Source: JAFGLP01 sp050014895
Lineage (GTDB): Bacteria > Chloroflexota > Dehalococcoidia > GIF9 > UBA5629
Direction: 5' to 3'
DNA: 39,900 bases
NCBI GenBank assembly: GCA_050014895.1
Contig: JBEKCL010000006.1
Span: forward strand, 1-39,900
Shown: positions 16,330-23,626 of the stretch, one piece after another
Layout of the letters: each line of letters starts with the position of its first letter
How positions within the stretch are numbered: position 1 is the first letter of the stretch
Program-made: the position numbers and the translations under genes
The notes under the pieces: model-generated
Seen by the model: only the letters and a program-made list of their open reading frames with translations
Told to the model about the DNA's origin: nothing
Databases searched by the model: none

Positions 16330-17106
16330 TCAGGCTTTCTTCTTCTTTACCTGCTCCATGAACCGCTTTTCGATCCTTTTTAAAAAGTTGGGGTCAGAGA
16401 AGCAAATGCTTTGTGATAACCCGGCGCATTCCAGCCCGTCCCATATGCTCATATTCATGCTCATATCAATATTGCGCTTGGACAGGCCGACGGCTACCAG
16501 CCCCTGGCTCATGATCTGCTGGGCCCAGGCAATGCCCGTCTTTTCAAGGTCTTCGAACGCCACGATCTCGTTCACCAGTCCCCATTTTTCTGCTTTTTGA
16601 GCGTCGATTGTCTTGCCGGTCAGGATCATTTCTTTGGCCCTGCCCAGGCCTATAACTCTCGGAAGCCTCTGGCTGCCGCCGCCATCGGGTACCATACCCA
16701 TATTCACTTCGGGTATGTTGAAAGTGGCATCAGGTGTGCAAATCCTCATGTCGCAGGCAAGCGCTATTTCAAGAGCTGCGCCATAGCAGAAGTTGTGGAT
16801 GAGGGCTATAACTGTTTTTTCGCAAAGCTCAATCTCTGTGAAGGCACCCTGAAAAGAGCGCACGAACTTGCGAATATTCTGAGCATCCCCGGCCTGGAAA
16901 GAATTGAGGTCGGTACCGGCGCAAAATCCCTTGCCTTCTCCCGAGAGAAGCACGACTTGAACACTGGGCTCCGCTGCCACCTCGGCAAAGCATTGCTGAA
17001 GGTCCTTAACTACCTGTGGACTGACAGCATTTCTTTTCTCGGGCCTGTTAAATTTTACATGTAGTATGCCGTCTTTCTCAGTATACGAAAGCGTTTGAAA
17101 CTGCAT
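16330..17106 (-). CDS. Enoyl-CoA hydratase/isomerase (crotonase) family protein
   Basis: A 258-residue crotonase of normal length. It has the oxyanion-hole segment FCAGTDLNSF (61-70) and CYGAALEIALACD (107-119). Both acids of true enoyl-CoA hydratases are kept: Glu113 in ALEIALACD and Glu133 in NIPEVNMGM, 20 residues apart as in rat crotonase (Glu144, Glu164). A hydratase activity on short- or medium-chain enoyl-CoA is therefore plausible, though some isomerases and dehydratases also keep these residues. A clear AGGAG ribosome site precedes the ATG. The C-terminus ends in KKKKA. No other fatty-acid oxidation genes adjoin it. Confidence 0.9.
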   Translation of the reverse strand: MQFQTLSYTEKDGILHVKFNRPEKRNAVSPQVVKDLQQCFAEVAAEPSVQVVLLSGEGKGFCAGTDLNSFQAGDAQNIRKFVRSFQGAFTEIELCEKTVIALIHNFCYGAALEIALACDMRICTPDATFNIPEVNMGMVPDGGGSQRLPRVIGLGRAKEMILTGKTIDAQKAEKWGLVNEIVAFEDLEKTGIAWAQQIMSQGLVAVGLSKRNIDMSMNMSIWDGLECAGLSQSICFSDPNFLKRIEKRFMEQVKKKKA

Positions 17107-17174
17107 CGTTCAACTCCTATTTATTATATTTATAGCGCTGGTATTCGAATCAGTCAGGTTTCGGGGCAACTATA

Positions 17175-17204
17175 AAAATAGCTTGCGTAAGGTGGGAATG
17201 TCAA
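17175..17204 (-). promoter_or_regulatory. Promoter of the crotonase-queH unit
   Basis: On the minus strand TTGACA (17199-17204) and TATTTT (17175-17180) are 18 bp apart, about 70 bp before the crotonase start. Confidence 0.5.
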
Positions 17205-17254
17205 GCGCTAGGGTGCAGAACGTATCTTGCTTTCCAACAAACAGCCGAACTGAT

Positions 17255-18565
17255 TCAGTTGGCGTTAATATTATGCGGTTCTGGCGGGCGACATAGCAGT
17301 ATAGCCAATATACCTATGAATGCACCACTGCAGGCGATGATGATAGCCATTCCGTAGTTGCCGTTTATATCATACAGCTGACCAGCAACGAATGCGGCTG
17401 AATACTGGAAACCGGTCGTAATGGGGTTAAATATTGCGCTGATCTTATGAAAAGACTCCGTACCGAAATAATTACCCAGCAAGAGAGGGTAAGATACATA
17501 GCTTGCACCGAAGCCGAAACCCGCCAGTAATGGGTAAAGGTATGTTGCCCATAGGTTATCCCTGGAAGCGAACCAGAAGAGCACCCCCCCACTTATCAGG
17601 CAAAAGCCCGCTATGGCAATAAGAAACCGGCTCTCGATAAGTTCGCCCAAAAACGAAACACTCAACCGGCCCACTATGCTGAATGCCAGTATCAGCCCGT
17701 AAATGAATGCTGGCTGAAGAAAAAGTATTGGGTCGGAAAGTGAAAATCCCCTGTCGTTTAAATGGGCCGGTGTCTGGGTCAGTAAAGTCTCCCACATAAA
17801 AAAAATAAACGATATCCCTATTATGCTGAACCAGATTGCCCTGGTTTTCAGGGCATCTTTGAAATGCCAGTTGACAGGTGAGCGGTAGGTTTTTATCGGC
17901 TTGCTTTTTCCATGGGACATAGCTTCACGCAATGCTTCGGGAGTCATGCCGTCAGGATGCTGTCCGAGTTCTTCGGGCCTATTCCGGACCGCGATCATTG
18001 CAATCACAGAGCCTGCAAGACAGGCAACTGCAATCACGACCCAGCCGACCCTCCAGTCACCCCCGAAGGCAACGATGGCAGCGCTGATTATCTGGGGATA
18101 TATAAAACCACCGATCGCCCCTCCTCCCATGACCAGTCCCATTACCAGCGCCCTCCGTACGTTAAACCATAATAGTACCAGTGCCTGGATGGGGACGATC
18201 GATCCGAAAGAGATGCCCAGTCCAACAAAAAAGCATAGGACCAGGTACACCGGATAGATTTGCCCCAGGAATGCCATGAGAAGGACCGAGATGGCCGTTA
18301 GGATTGCTCCGAGTGTCAGTGTTTTGCGTGGTCCGAAGCGGTCCATCAGCCATGGGATTATGAAAGCGCCCAGTCCAATCATTACACCGATGAAGGTATA
18401 GCCCAGGTTGATCTCGCCGCGTTGCCAGGGCAGCTCTTTTTGCATGAACCGGTATATCACAGGGGGTCCGTACAATGCAAAGCCGATCGGTATCGAGTAT
18501 ACGAGGCACAGGATAGGCAGTAATACCCATCCATAGAAACTGCCGGTCTTTGTCTTTTTAGCCAT
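17255..18565 (-). CDS. MFS transporter, oxalate/formate-antiporter (OFA)/MCT-like
   Basis: A 436-residue 12-helix carrier. Signature parts are the first helix FYGWVLLPILCLVYSIPIGFALYG, the motif A loop PWLMDRFGPRKTLTLG, the GLGISFGSIVPIQALVLLWFNVRRALVMG stretch typical of OFA/monocarboxylate carriers, and a long charged central loop (AVRNRPEELGQHPDGMTPEALREAMSHGKSKP) between the halves. The second half repeats the pattern (GRLSVSFLGELIESRFLIA). A monocarboxylate or dicarboxylate is the likely substrate, but that is family inference. It sits upstream of the crotonase gene on the same strand, 148 bp away, with a separate promoter between them. Confidence 0.88.
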   Translation of the reverse strand: MAKKTKTGSFYGWVLLPILCLVYSIPIGFALYGPPVIYRFMQKELPWQRGEINLGYTFIGVMIGLGAFIIPWLMDRFGPRKTLTLGAILTAISVLLMAFLGQIYPVYLVLCFFVGLGISFGSIVPIQALVLLWFNVRRALVMGLVMGGGAIGGFIYPQIISAAIVAFGGDWRVGWVVIAVACLAGSVIAMIAVRNRPEELGQHPDGMTPEALREAMSHGKSKPIKTYRSPVNWHFKDALKTRAIWFSIIGISFIFFMWETLLTQTPAHLNDRGFSLSDPILFLQPAFIYGLILAFSIVGRLSVSFLGELIESRFLIAIAGFCLISGGVLFWFASRDNLWATYLYPLLAGFGFGASYVSYPLLLGNYFGTESFHKISAIFNPITTGFQYSAAFVAGQLYDINGNYGMAIIIACSGAFIGILAILLCRPPEPHNINAN

Positions 18566-18607
18566 GAAATGGCTCTCCTGGATACTAAATGACCTGAGAA
18601 AGTAAAA

Positions 18608-18616
18608 ATTATAACA
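18608..18616 (-). promoter_or_regulatory. Extended -10 promoter of the OFA-like MFS gene
   Basis: On the minus strand TG-T-TATAAT, an extended -10 element, lies about 43 bp upstream of the ATG at 18565. No good -35 is visible. Confidence 0.4.
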
Positions 18617-18761
18617 TTGCTAACAATAATTAGATAATTGACGCATGAATCCTCCAAACCCTGCGAAAATGCCTAGTTGTTTTCTGAAATCACGCAAAAA
18701 CGCAGCCTGCTACCTGAGCATCTCTGATTAAATGCATTCCGATCGTATTTAATGATATGAA

Positions 18762-18783
18762 CAGTTGCGCAAAAGCGCAATTG
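18762..18783 (+). promoter_or_regulatory. Palindromic operator of two-CW gene 1 (TTGCGC-N4-GCGCAA)
   Basis: A perfect 6-bp-arm palindrome TTGCGC-AAAA-GCGCAA (18765-18780), extended by CA/TG outside one mismatch. It ends 90 bp before the start codon. The same element with TTTT spacer stands before the paralogue (19302-19317). Arm length and 4-bp spacer look like a CRP/FNR-superfamily site; the regulator is unknown. Confidence 0.7.
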
Positions 18784-18870
18784 TATATTAGGCATTAAGG
18801 CGGATGCTCGTGGTTGCACCGGATGTTAAAGTATGAGCAACCTGGAAAAGAGAGTGCAGGAGGCAAGAAA

Positions 18871-19212
18871 ATGGCAAAAGTAATTGAAAAGATAGAGACC
18901 GCAGAGGAGACTAAAGAGGAGCGCGGGTTTAATTTCTGGACTGATAAAAAGCCGTGCTGGGAAGTCTCACATTGCACAAATATGGTTAAAGCGGAATGCC
19001 CGGCCTTTAAGTATCAGTTCCTCCCTTGTTGGGAAATTGAAGGTACCTACTGCAAGCTTGATGATTATGGTACTGATGGAAAAGATACGAGCATTTGTGA
19101 AATTTGCCGAGTATATAAGACATATGGTGATGGGAAACCCATCCAGTTAAAGTTAATGGGACGCGGGATCAATACATCTTTAAAAGTGCTTGAGCAGACT
19201 GCTGTCAGGTAA
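18871..19212 (+). CDS. Two-CW domain protein, copy 1
   Basis: A 113-residue soluble protein with two Cys-Trp motifs: PCWEVSHC...ECP (CW1) and LPCWEIEGTYCKLDD (CW2), followed by CEICRVYKTYG. The eight cysteines in pairs suggest metal binding (zinc or Fe-S); the family, called two-CW domain proteins, has no firm function. The start at 18871 is supported by AGGAGG seven bases upstream; a TTG at 18814 would add 19 unlikely residues. A charged, Glu/Lys-rich N-terminus (about 25 residues) precedes the conserved core. It is followed by its own strong terminator, so it is transcribed separately from its paralogue. Confidence 0.88.
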   Translation: MAKVIEKIETAEETKEERGFNFWTDKKPCWEVSHCTNMVKAECPAFKYQFLPCWEIEGTYCKLDDYGTDGKDTSICEICRVYKTYGDGKPIQLKLMGRGINTSLKVLEQTAVR

Positions 19213-19236
19213 TGCGCAATTTTAACTAAGGGATTT

Positions 19237-19270
19237 AATTCCCCTCTCCAAGCGGAGAGGGGAATTTTTT
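19237..19270 (+). terminator. Rho-independent terminator after two-CW gene 1
   Basis: A perfect 13-bp stem AATTCCCCTCTCC / GGAGAGGGGAATT with the loop AAGC, running into TTTTTT, 24 bp after the stop codon. Confidence 0.9.
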
Positions 19271-19301
19271 GTTGCACTCATTATGAATTTATCACTGACA
19301 C

Positions 19302-19317
19302 TTGCGCTTTTGCGCAA
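19302..19317 (+). promoter_or_regulatory. Palindromic operator of two-CW gene 2 (TTGCGC-N4-GCGCAA)
   Basis: TTGCGC-TTTT-GCGCAA, identical in its arms to the site at 18765. After both palindromes the sequence stays alike, with a CGGATG placed 21 bp beyond the right arm in each copy, so the whole promoter region seems to have been duplicated with the gene. It ends 102 bp before the ATG. Confidence 0.7.
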
Positions 19318-19419
19318 ACTTACTTTAAGCGTTAAAACGGATGGCATTAAGCATTGAGCATGATAAATTGTTACTGTAAATAACTAACGTTAAATCGACC
19401 ACTAAAGGAGGACAATAAA

Positions 19420-19758
19420 ATGGCTGAAAATAAAGTGAAAGTAAAGAAAACCACTGAAGTTAAGGAAGAGCAAGGCGTCAATTTCTGGGCTGACAAGACA
19501 CCCTGTTATAAACTCTGCAACTGTCCTGAAATGATTACAAACGAGTGCCCTGTTGCCAAGTACCAGTTCTTACCCTGCTGGGAGATAGAAGGTACTTACT
19601 GCAAACTGGATGACAAAGGCTCCACGGGCCGTGATACCAGCATCTGCGAGACCTGCCGTGTGTACAAGAAGTATGGCAATGGCGATCCAATTGTACTGAA
19701 GCTCTTTGGGAAGGGAATTGATACCCACCTAAGGGAACTTGATAAGATCGCAAAATAG
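19420..19758 (+). CDS. Two-CW domain protein, copy 2
   Basis: A 112-residue paralogue of the protein at 18871, about two thirds identical over the core by eye, with the invariant YQFLPCWEIEGTYCKLDD shared exactly. In this copy the first motif reads PCYKLCNCPEM, so the first Trp is Tyr and an extra Cys is gained, while CW2 and the CETCRVYK pair are kept. The two copies may thus differ in their first metal site. It has a strong AAAGGAGG ribosome site, its own copy of the palindromic operator and its own terminator. Confidence 0.88.
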   Translation: MAENKVKVKKTTEVKEEQGVNFWADKTPCYKLCNCPEMITNECPVAKYQFLPCWEIEGTYCKLDDKGSTGRDTSICETCRVYKKYGNGDPIVLKLFGKGIDTHLRELDKIAK

Positions 19759-19777
19759 ATTAATAAGTGCACCGCAA

Positions 19778-19815
19778 AACAGAATGGGCTGATCTCTAGA
19801 TCAGCCCATTCTGTT
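19778..19815. terminator. 17-bp perfect hairpin between convergent genes
   Basis: Arms AACAGAATGGGCTGATC and GATCAGCCCATTCTGTT surround the loop TCTA. It stands between two-CW gene 2 and the convergent exonuclease gene. The stem ends in TT and has no long T-run on either strand, but the very stable stem fits a two-way terminator. Confidence 0.8.
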
Positions 19816-19843
19816 ATTGAGTTAATTCAGGTCCATAGTAAGA

Positions 19844-20359
19844 CTAAGCGGTGTTTGATGTGTCTATCGAAGAGAGCGATTCCCGCAGTTGCTTCAAATT
19901 TACCACATCGTCCCGGTTGTATCGCAGGAGTAGGTCAAGTGCAGAAGTATCGTTCGTTTTACAATATTTTTCCCATAGCCAGATTGCATGAAGCCCCGTG
20001 AGGCCGTCTGTTTCCCGGCTGATCTCCAGATGCCTTAATACTGCTTTGAACCCGCCTTTTAAATTGTGCCTCCAGCAATCAAACATAAGATCGGTATGCT
20101 TGTACAGTCGGCTGAGATCCGCCCCGAAGTGGGCCTGGATAAAGGGCAGATCGAAACGGTCGCCGTTATATGTAAATACATTGTCGGTGCCTTCCATCGT
20201 ACTAAGAAGGTCATCACAGTTTAGCTTCTCGTTGTAAAGTTGTACGAGGCGGCCCTCGTCTCCATTGTGGAAGTAGATGCCGATAACCGTTATCCGGTCC
20301 TGCTGTGCATATAACCCCGTGGTTTCTATGTCCAGGTAGGCGTCGGGGAATCCAATCAT
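19844..20359 (-). CDS. YprB-type ribonuclease H-like 3'-5' exonuclease (DEDDy)
   Basis: A 171-residue single-domain nuclease fold. The DEDD acids are visible: DIETTG (Asp10, Glu12), TYNGDRFDLPFI (exo II, Asp of FDLPF) and YNRDDVVNL (exo III, Tyr-X3-Asp, hence DEDDy). It matches the predicted exonuclease YprB/RNase_H_2 group; here it stands alone without the TPR or helicase partners seen elsewhere. The nucleic-acid substrate is unknown. It lies 91 bp after the bactofilin-like gene on the same strand. No clear ribosome site is seen before the ATG. Confidence 0.85.
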   Translation of the reverse strand: MIGFPDAYLDIETTGLYAQQDRITVIGIYFHNGDEGRLVQLYNEKLNCDDLLSTMEGTDNVFTYNGDRFDLPFIQAHFGADLSRLYKHTDLMFDCWRHNLKGGFKAVLRHLEISRETDGLTGLHAIWLWEKYCKTNDTSALDLLLRYNRDDVVNLKQLRESLSSIDTSNTA

Positions 20360-20450
20360 TTTAGTTCACTATGATTATAGCGCATTACCCGTGCCGCCAT
20401 TATAGATAAACCAAATGGCAGGGAAATACTTTCATACCACTCTGCAAAAT

Positions 20451-21647
20451 TTAGACCAATTTACCCTTGATATAATAAACGATTGATCCGAATCCAAAAA
20501 GGATGACCGCCAGGTCCGTAATAATGCTGATAAAGGGGACCAAAGCAACTATATAGATTATGAGCAGCCCAAGGGCAAGCGCACCTATCAGGTGTGCAAC
20601 GCTATCATCAGCGGTAAGCCGCCGCAGCATCCACTTGCCGAGGAAAATTGCAGTAATAATGTGACCAATGTAAATGGCGATTATATAAATAGCGAGAACG
20701 GCAATAGCCAGCGGGATTCCCACGATCAATATGCACAGGATGGCCGCGGCTATTGGTGTCAGAACAGCAATTAATGTGCCCCAGCCAAGGCATGGCCACG
20801 GTTTATTACGCAGGGTTTCAATAGCGTCCACAACATGTTTTTGGGCAATTAGTATGACTACTATGCCAACGAGTAATGCAGCAGCGTATTTTAACAGGGC
20901 CAGGATGATGATGAACCCTAATATGAATGCAATTATGGCGGCGACTATGGCTCCCAATGTCGTTGCAACGGTCTGATTAGAAGGGGCTGGGGCTTGCTCT
21001 GGAACAGTGTGTATTGTTTGTCCTTTAACGGCTGCGCCGGCAGCTACGGTGGCTTCATTGGCCGAAGAATATTCCAGGTTACCTGCTATGCTGGCTGACG
21101 GTTCGAGCTTTACCTCTGTCGCCGCTGCTTTAACGTTGCCTCCAACGCTACTGCTGATAACAAGCCTGGTTGCATTGCAGGTAATGTTTTTGGTTACCGG
21201 GCCGTTTACGCTTACAGCGCCTGATGCGGCCAGCAGGTCACGCCCAACCCGGCCTGCAGATGATATGGCCACAGATCCTGCCATTGCTACCAGGTCTTTG
21301 CCTATTTTGCTGTTTATGATTACTTCGTTTCCTGCAGCGCGGACTGAGTTGCTGACATTACCGTTGATGACGACGATCGAACCCGCTACTGTAATACTCC
21401 CGTTTACAGCTCCATTAATTGTGACCCTGTTTCCAACTGCAATCACATCTCCATTCACTGTTCCGTCAACGGTCACTTCGGATCCTGCCAGGTAAAGATC
21501 GTCATTTACCACCTCACCTGCTGCAACATCCACATTTTGTCCAGTGCGCGTATCGGCTGCATAGGCGGGAACAAACATCAGGATGGAAATTATCAGTACG
21601 CAGGCACATGCAGCGATGAACTTTCCCGACTTCTTAATCATATTCAC
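20451..21647 (-). CDS. Exported bactofilin-like beta-helix protein with C-terminal membrane domain
   Basis: A 398-residue protein. The N-terminus is a signal peptide (basic MNMIKKSGK, hydrophobic core ACACVLIISILMFVP, likely cleavage after AYA). Residues about 35-205 consist of short repeats of roughly 18 residues with alternating hydrophobics and many V-N-G-x-V units (GTVNGDVIAVGNRVTINGAV), as in the bactofilin/polymer-forming beta-helix. A Pro/Gln linker follows, then about five hydrophobic segments (235-398). Classical bactofilins are cytoplasmic and short; this form puts the helix outside the cell and anchors it by the C-terminal membrane domain. A role in envelope structure or sensing is inference. 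Its ribosome site is an AGGTG repeat. Confidence 0.82.
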   Translation of the reverse strand: MNMIKKSGKFIAACACVLIISILMFVPAYAADTRTGQNVDVAAGEVVNDDLYLAGSEVTVDGTVNGDVIAVGNRVTINGAVNGSITVAGSIVVINGNVSNSVRAAGNEVIINSKIGKDLVAMAGSVAISSAGRVGRDLLAASGAVSVNGPVTKNITCNATRLVISSSVGGNVKAAATEVKLEPSASIAGNLEYSSANEATVAAGAAVKGQTIHTVPEQAPAPSNQTVATTLGAIVAAIIAFILGFIIILALLKYAAALLVGIVVILIAQKHVVDAIETLRNKPWPCLGWGTLIAVLTPIAAAILCILIVGIPLAIAVLAIYIIAIYIGHIITAIFLGKWMLRRLTADDSVAHLIGALALGLLIIYIVALVPFISIITDLAVILFGFGSIVYYIKGKLV

Positions 21648-21796
21648 CTCACCTCACCTAATTTACTTCGAATAATTCTTGCACAAATAAGGTTGCCGTA
21701 CAATAGCACTTCAGTCGCCAGGGCGTGTTGTCTTAGTTGATCTTATGACTTATACGGTACAATTAACCTGGAACAGCAGATAGTTTGGAGGAGAGT

Positions 21797-22099
21797 ATGG
21801 AAGAACAAAAATCGCCGGAAAATAAAAAAGCTGCCGATAACCTGAATGAGATGTTTGAAGCATTGGGCAGTGCAATGAGCCAGATTTTCAATGATCCTAA
21901 GCTGAAGGAAAAGGCCAAGGACCTGGGCAAAGCTGCCAAAGAATCAGCCGAAACGCTTGGAGAGAGGTTCAAGGACGAGGATGTCCAGGCAAAATTCAAG
22001 GAAGTGGGCAGAGCAGCGCAGGCTTTCGGGAAAAATGTATCCGACTTGTTCTCGGAGAGCAAGAGTAAAACAGACAACGGTAAAAAAACGGCGGAGTAA
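21797..22099 (+). CDS. Small charged amphipathic-helix protein, function unknown
   Basis: A 100-residue, highly charged protein (MEEQKSPENKKAADNLNEMF...) with Lys/Glu/Ala-rich segments such as KLKEKAKDLGKAAKESAETLG and VGRAAQAFGKNVSDLF, which would form long amphipathic helices. There is no cysteine, no membrane segment and no recognised domain. It resembles in composition LEA-like or apolipoprotein-like stress proteins, but I cannot assign a family. The ATG at 21797 is preceded by GGAGGAG; a TTG at 21785 lies upstream in frame and is less likely. It is convergent with the pyruvate carboxylase genes. Confidence 0.75.
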   Translation: MEEQKSPENKKAADNLNEMFEALGSAMSQIFNDPKLKEKAKDLGKAAKESAETLGERFKDEDVQAKFKEVGRAAQAFGKNVSDLFSESKSKTDNGKKTAE

Positions 22100-22131
22100 G
22101 AGCCTTACACCTGGACGACGGTCCCGTAATA

Positions 22132-23625
22132 TTAAGAGTTGGCTCTTTTCTTCGAATTTGATTGCAGCATCTGGGTATAGGCTACCGCTGCAGCGATTGC
22201 GGCCGCACGTTTGCTTTGGTCGAACACCTGTGAGAGCTTTTCTTCAAGCGGTTGCTCCCGCGCCATAATGGCTCGCATATCGTCGATAAGCGTAGTCTCC
22301 TGGGTAATAAAATGAGTGCCCAATTCACCGCTCTGGAAACGTTTGTTTTCCATAACTGCTTTATGGAAAGGTATGTTGGTCTTTACACCTACTATGACAT
22401 ACTCGTACAGAGCGCGTTTCATCCTCTGAATAGCCTCGTCCCGTGTCCGTCCCCAGGCTACCAGCTTGGAGATCATGGGGTCGTACATCGGGGATATCGT
22501 ATAACGTGTGTGTACGCCGCTGTCCACGCGTATTCCCACACCGCCCGGTGAGCGGTAACCCCTCAGCTTTCCAGGTGAAGGAACGAAGTTATTGAGCGGA
22601 TCTTCGGCGTTGATGCGGCATTCTATCGCCCAACCGTTCATATGAACGTCCTGCTGCTTTATATCCAATTTTTTACCCGAAGCTATCAGTAGTTGTTCTT
22701 TTAAGATATCGATGCCCGTCACCATCTCGGTAACGGGGTGCTCAACCTGGATACGGGTATTCATTTCCATAAAGTAGAAGTTACCTTTGGAGAATATGAA
22801 TTCTATGGTGCCTGCACTCTCGTATTTGATCTGGCGAACGGCTTTTACCGCAATCTCGCCCATACGGGCACGTAACTCAGGCGTGAGCGCGGGCGAGGGA
22901 GCTTCTTCTATCAGCTTCTGGTGACGCCGCTGGATAGAGCATTCCCTTTCTCCCAGGTGGATTACGTTACCGTGCGCATCTGCAAGCACCTGGAACTCTA
23001 TATGGCGCGGGTGTTCTATATACTTTTCGATATAAATTTCGGGCATGCCAAATGCGCTGGCTGCTATCTTACTTGAACTTTCCAGCCCTTTTTTGAGATT
23101 GTCCTCGTCATGTACAATGGTCATGCCGATGCCGCCCCCGCCACCGGATGGCTTGATAATAACGGGGTAGCCTATCTTCCTGGCAATTTCACGTGCTTCC
23201 TCAAATTCGCTGATGCAGTCTTCAGTCCCCGGCGTTATAGGCACTCCGGCCCTTGTCATCTCTTTCCGGGCTGCGATCTTACTGCCCATCAGCTCTATTA
23301 CCCTGCTTGAGGGACCGATGAACTTGATTCCCTCGCGCTCGCAGGCGTAGGCAAAGCTGGGGTTCTCTGCCAGGAACCCGTATCCGGGATGAATACTATC
23401 CGCCCCGCTCTCCTTGGCGGCTGCAATGATTTTTTTAATGTTCAGATAGCTTTCTGATGCAGGAGGGGCGCCGATGCAATAGGCCTCATCGGCATACTTG
23501 GCGAACAGGGCGTCCCTGTCCGCTTCAGAATAAACAGCCACGGTGCGTATTCCCAGTTCACGGCAAGCGCGCATTACGCGGATGGCAATTTCGCTGCGGT
23601 TGGCTATCAAAACCTTCTTCAACAT
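22132..23625 (-). CDS. pycA: Biotin carboxylase subunit (pyruvate carboxylase subunit A type)
   Basis: A 497-residue ATP-grasp biotin carboxylase. It starts with MLKKVLIANRSEIAIRVMRACRELGI, the family hallmark. The nucleotide loop PVIIKPSGGGGGIGMT, EYIEHPRHIEFQVLADAHGN, the ERECSIQRRHQKLIEEAPSP block and MEMNTRIQVEHPVTEM with the catalytic Arg are present. It carboxylates the biotin carried on the subunit encoded one base upstream (23627-25345). Together they make the two-subunit pyruvate carboxylase that forms oxaloacetate. By itself it could also serve acetyl-CoA carboxylase; the adjacent carboxyltransferase argues for pyruvate. The C-terminal tail beyond about residue 450 is short and helical. 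Confidence 0.92.
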   Translation of the reverse strand: MLKKVLIANRSEIAIRVMRACRELGIRTVAVYSEADRDALFAKYADEAYCIGAPPASESYLNIKKIIAAAKESGADSIHPGYGFLAENPSFAYACEREGIKFIGPSSRVIELMGSKIAARKEMTRAGVPITPGTEDCISEFEEAREIARKIGYPVIIKPSGGGGGIGMTIVHDEDNLKKGLESSSKIAASAFGMPEIYIEKYIEHPRHIEFQVLADAHGNVIHLGERECSIQRRHQKLIEEAPSPALTPELRARMGEIAVKAVRQIKYESAGTIEFIFSKGNFYFMEMNTRIQVEHPVTEMVTGIDILKEQLLIASGKKLDIKQQDVHMNGWAIECRINAEDPLNNFVPSPGKLRGYRSPGGVGIRVDSGVHTRYTISPMYDPMISKLVAWGRTRDEAIQRMKRALYEYVIVGVKTNIPFHKAVMENKRFQSGELGTHFITQETTLIDDMRAIMAREQPLEEKLSQVFDQSKRAAAIAAAVAYTQMLQSNSKKRANS

Positions 23626-23626
23626 A

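Larger units (their letters stand above)
18566..18870. other. 305-bp divergent intergenic region
   Basis: Contains the extended -10 promoter of the MFS gene (near 18608) and the palindromic element for the first two-CW gene (18765-18780). A weak half-copy ACGCAAAAACGCAG lies at about 18691-18704. A TTG at 18814 could extend the two-CW frame, but the AGGAGG-preceded ATG at 18871 is better. Confidence 0.6.

Noticed and set aside
18814..18870. TTG-initiated extension of the first two-CW gene
   Set aside because: The ATG at 18871 has AGGAGG at proper spacing and matches the start of the paralogue; the extension has no counterpart there.
22098..22147. Inverted AAGAGCC / GGCTCTT as terminator after the 100-aa gene
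   Set aside because: Seven-base arms with a 36-base loop inside the end of the pycA frame, and only a short T-run; too weak.
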